Of a stretch of DNA of 58,183 bases, positions 10,937-20,037 are shown piece by piece. The stretch is from Gracilariopsis chorda (taxonomy: Eukaryota > Rhodophyta > Florideophyceae > Gracilariales > Gracilariaceae): contig NBIV01000350.1 of the NCBI GenBank assembly GCA_003194525.1, positions 1-58,183 of the forward strand. The letters are read 5' to 3'. Position 1 is the first letter of the stretch. The number at the start of each line of letters is the position of its first letter. Position numbers and translations under genes: made by a program. The notes below the pieces were generated by a model. It was not told the origin of the DNA and did not search any database. It worked only from the letters and a program-made list of their open reading frames with translations.

Positions 10937-10955
10937 CTTCTAGGTCGGGAGACCA
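10937..10955 (-). other. Primer-binding site of element 1
   Basis: Three bases inside the 5' LTR the minus strand reads TGGTCTCCCGACCTAGAAG. It begins with the complement of a tRNA 3' CCA end. The identical 19 bases occur at the same place in element 3 (47528-47546). It is not the TGGTATCAGAGC of initiator-Met primers. The donor tRNA was not identified. Confidence 0.75.
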
Positions 10956-10958
10956 GTT

Positions 10959-11730
10959 TGTAGTGCAATACCCCGAGATGGGAGCAGACTCACAAGGGTG
11001 TTTGACGTCCTCCTATGTGAGGGTAGCGCAGCGGCAAAACCACCTATGGTGAGCACACGAAGCCGGGTGTAAGACCGGGACTCACCGTCACGACTAGCGT
11101 ACAGGTGAAGAAACCAAGACAGACCACGAAGTGGGAAAGCGGAAAATGCAGCGACACACGAGTGTTGGGCGACGCGCAAGAGCGGTGCCGTGTCCACACG
11201 AGTGGGGCGGTGATAGGGGTGCAACAGTAATCACCGGTAGTCGCAGAAACAACGACACCTGTATACGGGACAAAAGAACAATAACCGCTGTAAAAGCGTG
11301 CACAGAAACAAACACAGTAGTGGTAAGAATGTGCTGAAGCTCCACCAGGTGGGTAACTAGGCCTTCACATGATGGCGTCTCTCCAGATGGAGGTGGACAC
11401 TCACCAGGGAACCTGACGTAGAGCCAGGCACTCGCTTGTTGCGTTTAATCTGACCCGGGCAGCCAGAGCTCACACACATAAGTAGTGATGGCCCGCGCCC
11501 TGACAGTACAGTAGTAATTAACTAATAATATCCCTAAGGGGGTGCGGAACTCTACACACGTGTGGCACAAGCCAAAAATGCTGTGCACTACCCTTGTCAA
11601 CCAAATTGGGGCCCTTCAAATGGAAACAACATACCGGTGTAACACTCATACTCCATGTTAGAGAGGTTAGCATCGCCAACGCGGAATATGACTGCACCAC
11701 GTGCTGATACCGCTACAAAGTTGCACTTTA
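10959..11730 (-). repeat. Right LTR of element 1 (its 5' LTR)
   Basis: Direct repeat of 283-1056. On the minus strand it ends GTATTGCACTACA and starts TAAAGTGCAAC, where TG has changed to TA. The retrotransposon promoter should lie within it; no TATA box stands out. Confidence 0.93.
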
Positions 11731-11735
11731 CAACT
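11731..11735. repeat. Target-site duplication of element 1, right (CAACT)
   Basis: Matches 278-282 exactly. Confidence 0.9.
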
Positions 11736-11776
11736 CTCTTCCATATTCACTCTCAGCGCCACAGCCTTCATTAGTT

Positions 11777-11818
11777 TGCAGGCCGTTTTCGAGCGATAGC
11801 GAGCAGAAACGGCCTGCA
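11777..11818. repeat. Inverted repeat with 12-base arms
   Basis: TGCAGGCCGTTT (11777-11788) and its exact complement AAACGGCCTGCA (11807-11818) flank an 18-base loop containing a CGAGCGATAGCGAG palindrome. It lies in non-coding repeat DNA beside element 1. Confidence 0.8.
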
Positions 11819-11914
11819 GATCCCCCAAAGTCACCCCTATTCAGTGGTGCACAGCGCCGCCTGCGGCCGAACGGCGCTTCTATTTGTCTCAACACCCCAC
11901 TCTGAATGATTTGC

Positions 11915-12845
11915 TCATGTATGAGGGGGTTGTTCTTGATTGAATGGAGGCGGTGCGCTAATAAACCACCCTGTCCTGTATGCCCCTCTACGCGCATGCA
12001 AAAATGCCATTTGGCACAACGCCTCCCTACCATTTAAAACATTCAGCAGCAGCAGCAGAAGCAGCAGCAAAGCTTGCTTCATACTGGCTGGCACTCCCAT
12101 AATGATGGAAGTGCAAGCCAGTTACACAAAGCAATGTTTCTCGCGTTCTTATCATAGGCTGACACTGCAGTCAATTTAGGAACCTAAACACAAACCCCTA
12201 CGGATTTATCGACTCTAGGCGCCGCAGCAACCCGTGGTTCTACGAGCGCTATTGCAAGCGCAAGCGAGCAAAGTGCTTGAACAGCCTCCGAACGCTACTA
12301 AATACACAAAGCTACAAAAACAACGCGGCGCGCAGTGCCGCACATGGCTGAAGGCTATTTCCACTTTTCTCTCCACTAAAAGTATTTATACGTGTATGAG
12401 GGGGGTGTTCTTGATTGAATGGAGGCGTTGCACCACAAAAAGCGTATTGCATACCCCTGTCTGACCGTGTAAAATGCCCATTTGGCACAACGCCTCCCTA
12501 CCATTTAAAAAATTCAGCAGCAGCAATACCAGCAGCAAAACGTGATGCTTACTGGCTGGCACTCGCATAATGACTGCAGGTTCTACTAGGTATAGAAAGC
12601 AACGTGTCGCGCTTTCTCATCATTGGCTGGCACTGCAGTCAATTTAGTCACCTAAACACGAACCCCTACGGCTACACAAATTCTAGACGCCGCGGCGCCT
12701 CGTGTTTCAACGAGCGCTACTGCCAGCGCAAGCGAGCAAAGTGCTCAGAAAGCCTCCGAATGCTACTAAATACAAAAAGCTACAAAAACAACGCGGCGCG
12801 CAGCGCTGCCCACGGCCGAAGTCCGTTTCTACTTGTGAGATAGTA
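11915..12845. repeat. Two tandem ~475-base units with CAG core
   Basis: Unit 1 starts near 11915 and unit 2 near 12390. Both begin GTATGAGGGGG.TGTTCTTGATTGAATGGA, pass through CCATTTAAAA..TTCAGCAGCAGCA and ACTGGCTGGCACT, and end in CTACAAAAACAACGCGGCGCGCAG. Unit 2 is cut by, or abuts, the retropepsin fragment. Copy 0 at the window start is the third, diverged member. No coding capacity is visible. Confidence 0.8.
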
Positions 12846-13198
12846 AACTTCTTACCATTGGCTAGAGTAGTAGTAAGTTTGTTGTTTTTCCAATCAATCG
12901 ATGTGTTTTGCGTTTGTAGCCACGTTCTACCCACAATCAACCCTGGAGTCTCCTTTTTTTCACTCATGTTGATAAGGTAAACTTTCTCGTTGTAAATGTG
13001 TCCGCTTAGGTTCAGTACACCTGTTACTTCTCCTTGGAAAGCGGTTGTTGAACTGTATCCAAGTTCGACCTTTAATGTTTTAACCATTACGATCGTTAGT
13101 CCTGATTTCTTGGCATCTTCATAAGCCATGAATTTGTGAAAAGCAAAGGCATCAATAACCACGTCTACAGTACGAAAGTTTAGTAAAGCATCATACAT
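12842..13198 (-). pseudogene. Retropepsin-like fragment of another retroelement
   Basis: About 120 residues resemble the protease domain of Ty3-type polyproteins: a FMAYEDAKKSGL helix after the active-site strand and the C-terminal LIVGRTWLQTQNTSIDW motif. The active-site triplet (normally DSG or DTG) is replaced by DAF, so it cannot be catalytic as read. The open frame runs on into the tandem repeat, which is chance. There is no neighbouring polymerase, so it is an isolated relic. Confidence 0.65.
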
Positions 13199-13304
13199 TC
13201 ATACGTGTTCTATTGCAATGCATGCAAGTACAAAGGTACAGAAAGTTTAACGAGGCAAACGCAGCAGAGCAGCTCCAGCGCACAATCTAATATGTCCAGA
13301 CTCA

Positions 13305-13357
13305 TGATTTATCATAGAAACCACTCTGGACTCCAGAGTGGTTTCTATGATAAATCA
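13305..13357. repeat. Perfect 26-base inverted repeat, one-base loop
   Basis: The left arm 13305-13330 begins TGATTTATCATAGAAACC. The right arm 13332-13357 is its exact reverse complement, with a single C between. The surrounding 13205-13578 has no supported gene. Such a hairpin could be a very short foldback element or a small-RNA source. Confidence 0.95.
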
Positions 13358-13578
13358 TCGAAAGAAGATACGCTGCTTTACCTTGTCGTCTACGATTTTA
13401 ACAATCCTCACGTTGATCAAGTTAAACGTCTCCTTTTGCTCAAAAATCTCAAGACCGCCCATCACTCGCAGTTTTGCTGCCCTTGGGCGAACCCTTTTTA
13501 AGTTATATACCAAGCATCCTGGCGTAAGGTCTCGCACTGAACGGAAATAGGTTTCGTATGCCAAGATTCATCAAAATT

Positions 13579-15138
13579 TCAAAGCGGAGAGCGAAAAGAT
13601 GTTCCAGCATACTTAGCTTTGCTTCCCAGTTGTTCCGCAATTCTTAGCAATTGGTTGTATTTCGAAAGCCGTTCAGATCTACAGGGAGCACCCGTTTTTA
13701 TCTGACCTGTTTGCAGACCCACAACAAGATCTGAATACATCGCATAGCAGAAAGTAAAAAACCTCAGAAGGACGTAGATGCAGTTAGTACTACAGACCAA
13801 AAAGCAATGTCGAATACAGCGCCAGAGCGTACCTGCAATGAAGGAATCTTCTGTTTCTCCAGAGCGATGTGAAACCATGACGCCCCATCCCGCTGCTTGT
13901 GCCTTATTACAAGCGGCAATAGATTCAGTAATAGAGCCGATCTGATTAACCTTTAGCAGCAAGCCATTGACAGATTTCTCTTCGATTCCCCTGGCGATTT
14001 TTTTGACGTTGGTAACGGTGAGATCATCGCCCACAATCTGAGTGTTTGACCCGACGTCAGCAGTGAAGGTCGAATACGCAGCCCAGTCATCCTCGTTGAA
14101 AGGATCTTCAATGGTGACCATTGGATAATCTTGAATGAAGCTCTTGTATAAATCGCCAAGTTCTGTAGATGATAGTTTCGATGTAGAATGGGGGTTTTTG
14201 AAGTCGAGGTCGTAATAATCGCCGTCTTTCTTGTAGAATTCAGAGGCTGCCACGTCCATTCCAAGGGTGATCTTACCCGAATAACCAGCCTTATCAATGG
14301 CGGCCATAAGGAGTTCTAAACCTTCTCTATTGTCTTGGATGTTGGGAGCAAATCCACCTTCATCACCGACCGAAGTAGCGTCTAGTCCGTAGGACTTCTT
14401 AATGACGCCCTTCAAAGCGGCATATACTTCGGATCCCATTTGCATGGCCTCCTGGAAGGAAGAAGCACCTGTGGGTAGGATCATAAACTCTTGCATAGCC
14501 AGCTTGTTTCCGGCGTGACTACCGCCGTTAATGACATTCATAACCGGAACAGGCATCATGGTCGGCTGGGAGCCCTTGCCCGCAATCTCAGAAATATGTG
14601 CATATAGAGGCACACCGTTCGCAGCAGCCCCAGCCATACAAGCGGCCATAGAAACGCCCAGAATAGCATTAGCGCCAAGTTTGGCCTTATTATCCGTACC
14701 ATCCAGTTCAAGCATGATAGAATCAAAGCTGGTCTGGTCGGTAACATCCGCGCCCTGAACAGCGGGTGCAATGATAGAATTAATGTTATCAACAGCCTTT
14801 AACACGCCTTTTCCGTTGTAGCGTTGCTTATCTCCGTCGCGAAGTTCAAGCGCTTCATACGCTCCGGTGGATGCTCCGGATGGTACGGCGGCGCGGAAGG
14901 TGCCGTCATTGGTGGTCAGCTCTACTTCGACTGTGGGGTTGCCACGCGAATCTAGGATCTCGCGGGCGCGGACGTCTGTTGTGAGGGCGGAGGATAACGA
15001 TGAAGCTACGGCGAGCCCGGGAGCGAGACACATGCCGGCTACGGCATTGTTGGAGCGCTTTGCTCGGGGTGAGAGCGCGTGGGGCGGGGTGAAAGCGCTC
15101 TTATGCAGCGTTGCAGGGGGAAATGAAAAGGCAAACAT
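13579..15138 (-). CDS. ENO: Enolase with N-terminal leader and one intron
   Basis: Converts 2-phosphoglycerate to phosphoenolpyruvate. Exons are 15138-13833 and 13730-13579, giving 485 residues; the open frame also runs through the intron. Family words: [71 protein letters not shown] (catalytic Lys) and SHRSGETED. About 50 residues precede the normal start and open MFAFSFPP, with the early Phe and hydroxylated/basic content of red-algal plastid transit peptides; a second Met (MCLAPG) lies within it. Plastid targeting is therefore likely but not proven. The end reads [11 protein letters not shown], close to the family C-terminus. Confidence 0.96.
   Translation of the reverse strand: MFAFSFPPATLHKSAFTPPHALSPRAKRSNNAVAGMCLAPGLAVASSLSSALTTDVRAREILDSRGNPTVEVELTTNDGTFRAAVPSGASTGAYEALELRDGDKQRYNGKGVLKAVDNINSIIAPAVQGADVTDQTSFDSIMLELDGTDNKAKLGANAILGVSMAACMAGAAANGVPLYAHISEIAGKGSQPTMMPVPVMNVINGGSHAGNKLAMQEFMILPTGASSFQEAMQMGSEVYAALKGVIKKSYGLDATSVGDEGGFAPNIQDNREGLELLMAAIDKAGYSGKITLGMDVAASEFYKKDGDYYDLDFKNPHSTSKLSSTELGDLYKSFIQDYPMVTIEDPFNEDDWAAYSTFTADVGSNTQIVGDDLTVTNVKKIARGIEEKSVNGLLLKVNQIGSITESIAACNKAQAAGWGVMVSHRSGETEDSFIAGTLWRCIRHCFLVCSTNCIYVLLRFFTFCYAMYSDLVVGLQTGQIKTGAPCRSERLSKYNQLLRIAEQLGSKAKYAGTSFRSPL
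13731..13832 (-). other. 102-base spliceosomal intron in enolase
   Basis: The donor is G|GTACGC at 13832 and the acceptor TTCAG|AT at 13731. Splicing joins SFIA to [20 protein letters not shown], restoring the enolase sequence. The length is a multiple of three with no stop, so unspliced RNA would encode 34 extra residues that enolases lack. Confidence 0.92.
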
Positions 15139-15582
15139 CGGTAGGGAGGGGTTGGTCGTTTGAAGGGGTGATTGGCAGGGGTGGTTTGAAGATGCGGGCG
15201 GGGGTGAGGTGTGGCGGCGATGGAGATGGTGGTTGTGCGTTGCGACGTGGATCGGGCGTGGACAATGAATTGTGCGGCCTTTTGTGCGAGAGGAGGTCAG
15301 AAGGGCGATCGGCGCGTTTTGATTGGCTGCGACGTGTCAGACGTACGCCTTCAACAGGCGTGTTGAGCAAAGCCGCTGGTTGTCAACTGAAAGATGAAAA
15401 AGGCGGAAGGTCGCATAGCACGTGTGTTTTAGGCGGGTTGTTGGAAACTAAGCTATTCAACAAATGGAAGTAAGACAAAATGAGGTGAGATGCAAGTGGG
15501 ACGGATGCTACGACGATGATGGTATTGGAGCACGTGGTTATATCTATAGACCATTTGTACAAAACGGCGTTGGAAAACGTGT
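15139..15582. other. Enolase upstream region
   Basis: G-rich sequence between the enolase ATG and the CHMP2 stop. It presumably holds the enolase promoter and the CHMP2 3' end. No conserved motif could be named. Confidence 0.4.
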
Positions 15583-16296
15583 CTAGTTGCCAAGCCGTTC
15601 AATACGAGCCATGAGTTGATCATCAGCCGGTTGCATGGTAGTAGGTTGAGCCACCGGTTGCGGTCTGATAACAGGCGTTCCACCCATCTTACTACTAACC
15701 TCCAGACCGATTTCATCCAAAACACTGTTCAAGACATCATCACTTTCGGCTCCAATCTCGTCTCCACCCAACACAGAGTCCAAAATCTCATCGGCCATTT
15801 CCTGATTTAACTTCTGCTTCTCTGAGTGCATATCATACTGCTGCAGCATATTCATATGTTTAGCCGGGTCGTTCAATCCGTTGGCATTCTTCATAACGGC
15901 TGCAGTATTTCCAATGACCTCCATCATCTTGGCGTCGGTAGCGGCCATACGTGCTTGGGTGGCTATAGCGCCCGCGTGCACGCTCGCTTGGAAGGTTCTT
16001 GCTTTTGCGTTTCGTACTTGAACAAGGTTCTTTGCGAGGATTCTTGCCTCTGCCATTCTGCCTTGTCTGCCGAGCTTTTTGATCTCCGCCTCGATTTGGC
16101 GCTCCCTTTGTTCGAGTTGAATGCGTTCTCTTTGCATGTCTCTTTGCGCGCGGTTAATGGTGCGATCGCTCTGTCTGGCCATGTCTCTGGCGGTCTGTGA
16201 AGATGTTCGCACGTTTGATGTCGGGATGGTTGCTGACGGTGGTGGTGGAGGTGGCGGGGCAGCTTGTGCCTGCTTTTTGCGTCCGAATAATACCAT
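15583..16296 (-). CDS. VPS2: ESCRT-III subunit CHMP2/Vps2
   Basis: A 237-residue Snf7-family protein that polymerises on membranes with Vps24 during endosomal sorting, cytokinesis and membrane repair. The start at 16296 (MVLFGRKKQ) gives the basic CHMP2 N-terminus; an upstream in-frame extension is not family-like. The helical core includes RERIQLEQRERQIEAEIKKL and GRMAEARILAKNLVQVR. The C-terminal acidic helix has LDEIGLEV, and the last residues (DDQLMARIERLGN) form a MIM1 motif for Vps4 binding. Odd feature: a Pro-rich insert at residues 13-22, between the membrane-inserting N-terminus and helix 1, absent from animal CHMP2A. Divergent from uL13m. Confidence 0.92.
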   Translation of the reverse strand: MVLFGRKKQAQAAPPPPPPPSATIPTSNVRTSSQTARDMARQSDRTINRAQRDMQRERIQLEQRERQIEAEIKKLGRQGRMAEARILAKNLVQVRNAKARTFQASVHAGAIATQARMAATDAKMMEVIGNTAAVMKNANGLNDPAKHMNMLQQYDMHSEKQKLNQEMADEILDSVLGGDEIGAESDDVLNSVLDEIGLEVSSKMGGTPVIRPQPVAQPTTMQPADDQLMARIERLGN

Positions 16297-16925
16297 GGTT
16301 ATAAGTGCCACAACAGATAGCTTGAGCTTGAAAGGGGAGAGAAAACGGGGGGGGGGGGGGGTCTGTCTGGGGTTGTTGACTGGGAGGGCGGACGATGATG
16401 TAGCGGCGCTTATGAAAGCGAGCGACGCCTGTTGGAAAGGAAGGAAAGCGGCAGTGCGCGTCGTGCGTGGAGCCGGCACAACAATTAACAGCTGTGGCGA
16501 ACCGAAAAGCCCCAAGAAATCAGGACTTACACGCTGCGCGCGCTCATGCGATTGGTCGGCGGCGTGCACAATACAGCTCACAAGTTCGCATACGTGCTGC
16601 AAATGCTGCATGCGCCACTGACAGCGCTCCACACAGCAATGCAACCGTTCTGCCTCCGCCCCCTCGCCGCTGTACAGCAGCGTACTATGTCCTTACATGG
16701 CTGGCGCTTCGCAATCCTTTTGGTGCTGCTCCTTTTCGCCGCGGCTTCGCTCTCATTGGCCACCACGTGCCCTTGTACACGCGTTACGCGTGTACATGCT
16801 GTCACTGCTGTAGAGCTACCCTGCCTTCCTTGCATGTGGCATCGCCCGTTTCATCTGCCGTCAATTCGGTTCAGGTTTCAAACGAACGACCCGGCGATCA
16901 CTGAACGGCGGAACAGGCTCCCATC
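16297..16925. promoter_or_regulatory. Divergent promoter region, CHMP2 and uL13m
   Basis: 629 bases separate the two start codons. It contains the G tract near CHMP2, and an ATTGG (CCAAT complement) within CTCATTGGCCACCACG about 170 bases upstream of uL13m. No TATA box is evident. Confidence 0.35.
16347..16361. repeat. Homopolymer tract of 15 G
   Basis: An uninterrupted G run about 50 bases upstream of the CHMP2 start, inside the shared CHMP2/uL13m promoter region. Length is likely unstable and could be a sequencing error. Confidence 0.9.
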
Positions 16926-17666
16926 ATGGGCGACAAGCTTCTCACCACCCAGCGAGGCGCCACAGCATGGCTTCGACACCTCATCGTGAGAGATCGCATC
17001 TGGCGTCTCGTCGACGCGAGGGACCAGGTACTAGGCCGTGTTGCCGGCCAGATAGCCCTGCTTCTCCAAGGAAAGCACAAGCCCACCTACCTGTCCAACA
17101 TGAACAGCGGCGATCCAGTAGTCGTCATCAACGCCCGTCATGTGGTCTTAACCGGACGCAAGTCTTATAACAAGCTCTACATCCATCACTCAGGCTATCC
17201 AGGCGGAATCAAAAAAGTGCCCATTCAAGACGTCATGCGCAAGCGTCCGGAGGACGTCATTCGATCCGCCGTGAAAAACATGCTGCCGAAGAACAAACTT
17301 CGACAGCTTTGGATGGATAATCTCAGAGTTTACATGGATGAACAACATGATCATCACGCCCAGAAACCCGTCTTGGTGCCGCCTGCTCATTGCGGAAGTC
17401 GAATTGGGTATGGTGGCCCTCCTACAGTGCATGAACTCGACACTTGGTGGAATGATAACATCATCCGTCAGTCTGATCAAACCATGCATAAACTGATTCA
17501 AGAGGAAGCTCAACTTAAAAAAGCTTCCCCGCCCGGTCTAGCTCAAGCTTTGCAGTTCGCTTCTGATGCCGATGTTTCTCAACTTGAGCTCGACGCTCGT
17601 CGCCGCTATATTGCAGCCGCTGAACAAAGTCTTCAGCACAGCCCGGTCATCGTGCCCGAGCTTTGA
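16926..17666 (+). CDS. MRPL13: Mitochondrial large-subunit ribosomal protein uL13m
   Basis: A structural protein of the large ribosomal subunit. The bacterial-type L13 core spans residues 25-148: IWRLVDARDQVLGRVA, LLLQGKHKPTY, GDPVVVINARHVVLTGRK, HHSGYPGGIKKV, RPEDVIRSAVKNMLPKN and HAQKP. Red-algal plastids normally encode their own rpl13, so a nuclear copy with a short leader is best assigned to mitochondria; this is inference. A C-terminal extension of about 98 residues, predicted helical and charged, is absent from bacterial L13. Convergent with the glycosidase-like gene, whose stop is only 46 bases away. Confidence 0.93.
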   Translation: MGDKLLTTQRGATAWLRHLIVRDRIWRLVDARDQVLGRVAGQIALLLQGKHKPTYLSNMNSGDPVVVINARHVVLTGRKSYNKLYIHHSGYPGGIKKVPIQDVMRKRPEDVIRSAVKNMLPKNKLRQLWMDNLRVYMDEQHDHHAQKPVLVPPAHCGSRIGYGGPPTVHELDTWWNDNIIRQSDQTMHKLIQEEAQLKKASPPGLAQALQFASDADVSQLELDARRRYIAAAEQSLQHSPVIVPEL

Positions 17667-17712
17667 AATTCGCCCGCCCCGATCGCGCATCCCATAGCTT
17701 TTACTCCGTCGT

Positions 17713-20037
17713 TTACATTCTGTTCAATACCATCCTGCCATTCTTTTCATCATGCTGCATACAGAGCATTTGCTCACCGCCTGTAGGAATCGTCACCGAT
17801 TCGCTGCACATTCCTCCGCGTTCATCCCAATAACACACGTCTACCACTTCGCCAGCGCATCCTATCACAGTCAATTGCAAACCTTCACCAAGCTGTTCAC
17901 ATTCGGTCCAGCTCATATCGCCGCTCGTCACAACTGTCTCGCTTTGTACTGCGCAAATGTCTAGGGCTTCATCCTTTTTGTAAGCAGACAGTGTCCGATC
18001 TATCGTGAATCTCTTGTCTCCCATCGTCGCGAATTTGGACACATCCCCTATCACAGAACATCGAACTTCATCCTTTCCTTCTCCTCCTTTCCAGACTGGG
18101 CACATCACCCACAGCTTCCATTCATGAAGCCGAAGCGATGCCGTTAATTCACTGCGAACGCAAGCACTCTTCTGTCGCCAATCGTAAACCAATCTGTGCT
18201 CACCTTTCTGCATCTTTAGCACTTCTGTCCTGCAAACGTCGTTGTTCGGGTCATTTTCGCTTTTGATACCCGTTCGCACTGCCAGTATGTACTGCCATCC
18301 ACCGATGTGCGTCTCACCCCAGAGCAAGCCCTTGTCATTGCGCATCGAATACTCGAGTGCCGTCATGGGATAGTCGGGCTTTATTATCATACCATCTGCT
18401 CGACAGCATTTCCAAACAATGTCGGCATCCGTTCGACCCAATCTGTCGCCGATGCCCACAGGTCCTGCAGACATCACTGCGAGGCAAGCTTCCAACTCAG
18501 CGTTCGGATCGCCATCGATATCCACCATGCCAGACTCGTTTTTGTGAGTCATAAAAACGTCCTTAAATGGACAGAATCCCAGCGTACCAATGATGTGGCT
18601 AGTAGTAAGATGCCATCTCCACAAGATGGATGCGTCTTGTGCGTAGCGATAATCGTCGCATGACCGAACTGAAATGATTTGTTCCAATGTGCTCGCCGTC
18701 ATCATATCAGCTGGCGTTGACATGCACCAAATCAAGTGCAAACCTTCTGCCTTGGCGGCATCGTCTAACTGTTTCTGCCACTTTCGTATGCGCCCTGCTT
18801 CTGCACGTAAATCTCGCACTCCCAACCAAACTTCCACCATCCAGTCCTGCTCGTACGTGCTTGCGCCCCAGCTTTTTGCGTCGCTCATCCACTTTCGGAA
18901 GAGGCCATCTCCCTGAGGGTGAGCACGGTCACCAGTTATCCACCATCGCTCATTCTTCCACTCCTCGACGTAGGAAGACTTGCTGGAGATATGTCTGCTA
19001 TGAAAGATGAGCGGTTTGTTCTGAAGACGTAGGCGCAGCGCTTGTAGTTGTCCTTCATCCAGAACGTCACGCCTCGGTTCCCAACGTAGCATTCCTGTTG
19101 GAGGAACTATATGTAAGTAGCCTATCTCACTAACATCTCGGCTTTTTTCGTGAGGATAGAACCAGCTGTCGATCTCGACGGCGCCCACAGGTATATTCGC
19201 CCTTTCGATGCCACTTATAGTCTTGACCAGGCTGTCAGATATGGACAGTCCTTTTTCTCTTCTATACCAGTACGCTGCTCCGTTGTCTGTCCAGTATGTC
19301 AGGTAGGAGAGAACTGCTCCTTTATATCGTTGTAGAGAAGAGCGCAGACACCCGCGCTGGCGGAGAAGACACCCCCATTTAGCTAGGGCAGCTCGAGTCG
19401 TATTGCTCACAATTACAGCTAATGTGGAGCTAAAAGAAGGTGGTAAAGCCTCTAAGTCCCCGTTCCAGCCCCATTTCAGGTGACCTTTATCAGCAAGCAG
19501 TACCTGTTCGTGGAAGCTGTCAAGTGGAGCAAGCAAACAACATGTGCTTTTTGAATAGATAAACAACGGTGAGAAGGTGTGTGGGCGAACGAATCCTGGA
19601 CGTGAGAAATACGTGAAGTTCAAACTGGTATCGTAAGCACGTATTGGAAGCGCGAATTCGGCCGTTTGAAAGCCTAAGAATGACAGCTCACTATGTTTTG
19701 CACTATGAAATGGACTAAAAGAAGTATAAGTGCGCAACTTGTCGTACTGACCAGAGTGAAGCTTGTCTCCTGCCACTTGTGCATCAGCTCTGAGGGTTAG
19801 GAGCGCCAAAGTATCCGAGATCTCACTCGCTTCCAACTCCACTCCTTGTGGCAAGTTCTTCACAGCCGATCCAAGAAAGCCAAGGACGTGAGGAGGCAAA
19901 TTCACTTCCATTTTGGGTGGTCTTCTACAAGCTTTTCCTATCGTCGTTCTAAATACCAGCAAGCCAATTAGCTTCCCACAGAGATGCTCACCGCAGAGCA
20001 GAGGGAATCGCGTTTTTTGGCGATTGTACCTGTTCAT
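17713..20037 (-). CDS. Clan-D glycoside hydrolase-like protein (GH36/raffinose-synthase type)
   Basis: 774 residues from ATG 20037; an alternative ATG at 19911 gives 732. A TIM-barrel of the alpha-galactosidase clan is suggested by TYWTDNGAAYWYR (247-259), VGAVEIDSWFYP (284-295), STYEQDWM (393-400), IISVRSCDDYRYAQ (454-467) and GIGDRLGRTD (528-537). By analogy, Asp398 would be the nucleophile and the RSCDDY pair (458-463) the acid/base site. These are assignments by motif position only. The N-terminal 200 residues look like a beta-sandwich, and the C-terminus is also beta-rich. The first 40 residues contain a moderate hydrophobic run (LIGLLVF), not a clean signal peptide. Possible substrates are galactosides or floridoside-type sugars; the sequence does not decide. 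Confidence 0.62.
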   Translation of the reverse strand: MNRYNRQKTRFPLLCGEHLCGKLIGLLVFRTTIGKACRRPPKMEVNLPPHVLGFLGSAVKNLPQGVELEASEISDTLALLTLRADAQVAGDKLHSGQYDKLRTYTSFSPFHSAKHSELSFLGFQTAEFALPIRAYDTSLNFTYFSRPGFVRPHTFSPLFIYSKSTCCLLAPLDSFHEQVLLADKGHLKWGWNGDLEALPPSFSSTLAVIVSNTTRAALAKWGCLLRQRGCLRSSLQRYKGAVLSYLTYWTDNGAAYWYRREKGLSISDSLVKTISGIERANIPVGAVEIDSWFYPHEKSRDVSEIGYLHIVPPTGMLRWEPRRDVLDEGQLQALRLRLQNKPLIFHSRHISSKSSYVEEWKNERWWITGDRAHPQGDGLFRKWMSDAKSWGASTYEQDWMVEVWLGVRDLRAEAGRIRKWQKQLDDAAKAEGLHLIWCMSTPADMMTASTLEQIISVRSCDDYRYAQDASILWRWHLTTSHIIGTLGFCPFKDVFMTHKNESGMVDIDGDPNAELEACLAVMSAGPVGIGDRLGRTDADIVWKCCRADGMIIKPDYPMTALEYSMRNDKGLLWGETHIGGWQYILAVRTGIKSENDPNNDVCRTEVLKMQKGEHRLVYDWRQKSACVRSELTASLRLHEWKLWVMCPVWKGGEGKDEVRCSVIGDVSKFATMGDKRFTIDRTLSAYKKDEALDICAVQSETVVTSGDMSWTECEQLGEGLQLTVIGCAGEVVDVCYWDERGGMCSESVTIPTGGEQMLCMQHDEKNGRMVLNRM

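Larger units (their letters stand above)
283..11730 (-). mobile_element. Ty3/gypsy chromovirus-like element 1, full length, decayed
   Basis: The two LTRs (283-1056 and 10959-11730) are near-identical and in the same orientation, and the element is flanked by CAACT at 278-282 and 11731-11735. On the minus strand the order is LTR, primer-binding site, gag, protease, reverse transcriptase, RNase H, integrase, chromodomain, polypurine tract, LTR, which is Ty3/gypsy order. An extra gene lies on the plus strand between the chromodomain end and the left LTR. Several frameshifts and stop codons show the copy is inactive. The 5' LTR (right) starts TA instead of TG on the minus strand. Confidence 0.95.

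Noticed and set aside
13205..13501. 98-codon ORF across the perfect hairpin
   Set aside because: The frame owes its length to the palindrome and has no family features.
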